Under the pieces are notes generated by a model. The model saw only the letters and a list, made by a program, of their open reading frames with translations, was not told where the DNA came from and searched no databases. Positions 61,961 to 64,000 of a stretch of DNA of 64,000 nucleotides are shown piece after piece. How positions within the stretch are numbered: position 1 is the first letter of the stretch; each line of letters begins with the position of its first letter. The translations under genes and the position numbers were made by a program. Origin of the DNA: Lacipirellulaceae bacterium (GTDB taxonomy: Bacteria > Planctomycetota > Planctomycetia > Pirellulales > Lacipirellulaceae); assembly GCA_040218535.1 (NCBI GenBank), contig JAVJRG010000005.1, positions 62,001 through 126,000 on the forward strand, in the 5' to 3' direction.

Positions 61961-63946
61961 ATGTCCGACTACCTGAACCACTTCGATTACGCGATTATCA
62001 TCGCCTACGTGTGCTTGCTGGTGGGGATGACCTTCTATCTGAAGAAGTTCGCTTCAGCCAGCCTTGAAGATTACTTGGTCGGAGGCCGTTCACTTCCTTG
62101 GTGGATGCTCGGTGCGTCAGGGATGGCCAGCTTTCTCGATGTCGCGGGCACGATGTTGATTGTCTCTTTCCTCTACATGCTAGGACCGCGTGGGTTGTTC
62201 ATCGAGTTTCGCGGTGGAGCGGTCTTGGTTCTCGCATTGATGATGCTCTGGACCGGTAAATGGCATCGCCGCTCCGGTTGTCTGACTGGGGCGGAATGGA
62301 TGATCTACCGTTTTGGCGATGGACCTGGTGGCCGCTTTGCTCAGTTAGCGAAGGCACTGGCAACCATCGCTTGGCTGATCGGTATGTTGGCCTTGCTGAT
62401 CAAAGCGATTGGCCTGTTCCTATCCATGCTGTTGCCGTTTTCACCAATGCAGTGTGCGGTGGTGCTGATCGGCTTTGCGGCCGTTTACACGATGTTTTCA
62501 GGTTTCTATGGAGTCGTGTTCACGGACCTCTTGCAGTCGGTGATCATTGTGGCTGCAGTTGGCTTGGTCTCTTACCTGGCAATGACCGAGGTGCCCGACG
62601 CTCAGACGCTCCAGGCACTGGCTACGCAAGTCACGGGCAACGCAAAGTGGATCACGGCCACGCCGGAGTGGAACACTCCTATGCCAGAAGGCTACAAGGA
62701 TTACGAAGCCTTGATTGCTTTTGCGGGGATTTATCTGCTACGTAATGTTTTCTTTGGTATGGGCACTGGAGACGACCCAAAATACTTTGGCGCAAAGTCC
62801 GATGCCGAGTGCAGTAAACTCTCATTCCTGTGGACCTGCCTGATGTCGGTTCGTTGGCCCATGATGATCGGTTTCGCGATCTTGGGGCTTGTGCTCGTGA
62901 GCACTTTGTTTCCTGATCAAGCAGTCATTCGAGAAATCTCCGATCTCATCAAAGAGTCTCATCCCGAAGTGACTGAAGAGACCTGGCAGGATGTGACCTC
63001 GAAGTTGATCAACGCCGAATCACCAAGTGATCAGCAACTTGTCGAGGAGCTTCAATCACGACTTGGCGAACGCTGGAAGGACCAACTCCTGCTGGTGAGT
63101 TACAACGGCACCGTGAATCCCGAGCGCATTCTTCCGGCGGTCTTGCTCTTTAAGATTCCTTCCGGCTTTCGCGGGCTGATGCTCATTGCTCTGCTTGCCG
63201 CGTCGATGTCGACATTTGATTCAAACGTCAACATGACCGCGGGCTTGTTTGTTCGAGACATCTATCAGAAGTACATCCGCCCTGCGGCAAACATTCGTGA
63301 GTTGTTGATCGCGACTTGGGCATTTATCGCGGCGGTGGTGCTGGTGAGTTTCGCATTCGCCTACAGTGTGAAGAACATCCACGAGATTTGGGACTGGATC
63401 ATCATGGGACTTGGCGGCGGCATGATGATGCCCATCATCCTGCGGCTTTATTGGTGGCGTTTCAACGGCGGCGGATTTGCCTTTGGCATGGTTTGCGGAA
63501 TGGGAGCCGCTATTTTGCAGCGTTGGCTTGCTCCGGAAATGGGCGCACACTACCAATTACTTCTGATCGCCGCAGTTGGCCTCGTCGCCTCCGTAGCAGG
63601 TACGCTGCTAACTCCTGCCACTGACTCGGAAGTGCTCAGAAACTTTTACCGCACGACATGGCCATTCGGCTTGTGGAAGCAATTCAAAGACGAGCTCCCG
63701 GAGCACACGAAACAGCAGGTCACCAGCGAACACCGCCGCGATATCACAGCTTTGCCCTTCGCTTTGACCTTCCAGGTCATGATCTTCCTAGCCCCAATGC
63801 TCGTAGTGATTAGGAATTGGACCGCCTTCGCCACCTGCTCACTGATCGGAGCAGTCGCCTTCTTCGGGCTCTATAAGATCTGGCTACGCCACATAAATAC
63901 TCCCGCGCCTCAAATTAAGATGCGCGTAGGTGATCCCCTTCGATAG
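61961..63946 (+). CDS. Sodium:solute symporter (SSS family)
   Basis: This 661-residue inner-membrane transporter has about 13-14 helices, beginning with YAIIIAYVCLLVGMTFYL and the family motif EDYLVGGRSLPWWMLGASGMASFLDVAG. GMGTGDDPKYFGAKSDAECSKLSFLW follows, then the second half with FRGLMLIALLAASMSTFDSNVN, the SSS signature region that contributes to the sodium site. A loop of about 70 residues between central helices (ISDLIKESHPEVTEETWQDV...) is a soluble insert. As last gene of the run with regulator, mannosidase and GH71/99-like hydrolase, it is the obvious candidate for importing the released mannosides or monosaccharide. The exact solute is not determined. The remaining 54 bases of the window hold nothing recognised. 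Confidence 0.92.
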   Translation: MSDYLNHFDYAIIIAYVCLLVGMTFYLKKFASASLEDYLVGGRSLPWWMLGASGMASFLDVAGTMLIVSFLYMLGPRGLFIEFRGGAVLVLALMMLWTGKWHRRSGCLTGAEWMIYRFGDGPGGRFAQLAKALATIAWLIGMLALLIKAIGLFLSMLLPFSPMQCAVVLIGFAAVYTMFSGFYGVVFTDLLQSVIIVAAVGLVSYLAMTEVPDAQTLQALATQVTGNAKWITATPEWNTPMPEGYKDYEALIAFAGIYLLRNVFFGMGTGDDPKYFGAKSDAECSKLSFLWTCLMSVRWPMMIGFAILGLVLVSTLFPDQAVIREISDLIKESHPEVTEETWQDVTSKLINAESPSDQQLVEELQSRLGERWKDQLLLVSYNGTVNPERILPAVLLFKIPSGFRGLMLIALLAASMSTFDSNVNMTAGLFVRDIYQKYIRPAANIRELLIATWAFIAAVVLVSFAFAYSVKNIHEIWDWIIMGLGGGMMMPIILRLYWWRFNGGGFAFGMVCGMGAAILQRWLAPEMGAHYQLLLIAAVGLVASVAGTLLTPATDSEVLRNFYRTTWPFGLWKQFKDELPEHTKQQVTSEHRRDITALPFALTFQVMIFLAPMLVVIRNWTAFATCSLIGAVAFFGLYKIWLRHINTPAPQIKMRVGDPLR

Positions 63947-64000
63947 TGGAATCATTGACCATTCGATCGTGACTCCTATGGTTGATATCAATTTGAGTCA

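Overview
The window looks like a chromosomal segment of a planctomycete, most likely from the Pirellulales/Lacipirellulaceae side. The markers are PEP-CTERM sorting tails on six genes (with a seventh, internal tail in one of them), large surface proteins with an N-terminal LEERRLL motif, dockerin-like EF-hand pairs just before the C-terminus, a DUF1559 pseudopilin paired with a small carboxypeptidase-regulatory-like lipoprotein, a BBP7-type outer-membrane barrel and a dense set of sulfatases. No tRNA, rRNA, CRISPR array or complete insertion sequence was recognised.

Layout. 1-1.9 kb: a MacB/LolD-type ABC exporter pair, minus strand, running off the left edge. 2.5-15 kb: accessory secreted proteins, namely a GH13 amylase-family enzyme, a beta-helix surface protein with a carbohydrate-binding domain nested inside another, and a protein that is two PEP-CTERM proteins fused into one reading frame. 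A decayed copy of the start of that fused gene lies 4.4 kb upstream. 15-20 kb: a VanX/DdpX-like dipeptidase, a lipoprotein, ribD and a SEC-C/repeat protein. 20.5-25 kb: a 1520-residue six-module beta-solenoid PEP-CTERM protein. 25-40 kb: an MMPL transporter, a BBP7 barrel, transaldolase, an S41 protease, a DUF1254/DUF1214 protein, and an RND pump whose adaptor gene is 5'-truncated at a junction with a truncated transglutaminase-like gene. 40-43 kb: lipoprotein, DUF1559 protein and PEP-CTERM protein.

43-64 kb is the most interesting part: what reads as one co-regulated glycan-degradation locus. Six copies of an 18-bp palindrome (best copy TGTACCAAATTTGGTACA) lie in three divergent promoter regions, two per region, one facing each direction. 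The third region is directly upstream of a GntR-HTH/LacI-sensor regulator (AraR-like layout), which heads a four-gene run: regulator, cytoplasmic GH38 alpha-mannosidase, secreted GH71/99-like hydrolase, sodium:solute symporter. The other two regions drive two paralogous PEP-CTERM proteins on one side, and on the other a three-sulfatase operon (whose first gene is a sulfatase fused to a GH71/99-like domain) and a LEERRLL surface protein carrying a third GH71/99-like domain. A fourth sulfatase is divergent from the regulator.

The inferred job is breakdown of a sulfated, alpha-mannose-containing polysaccharide: exported sulfatases and three differently located GH71/99-like enzymes work outside the cytoplasm, the symporter imports products, and GH38 trims mannosides inside. 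The substrate is inferred from family membership only. Start codons were moved from the longest possible ones where a Shine-Dalgarno-like stretch, signal peptide or operator position argued for it; each case is stated.
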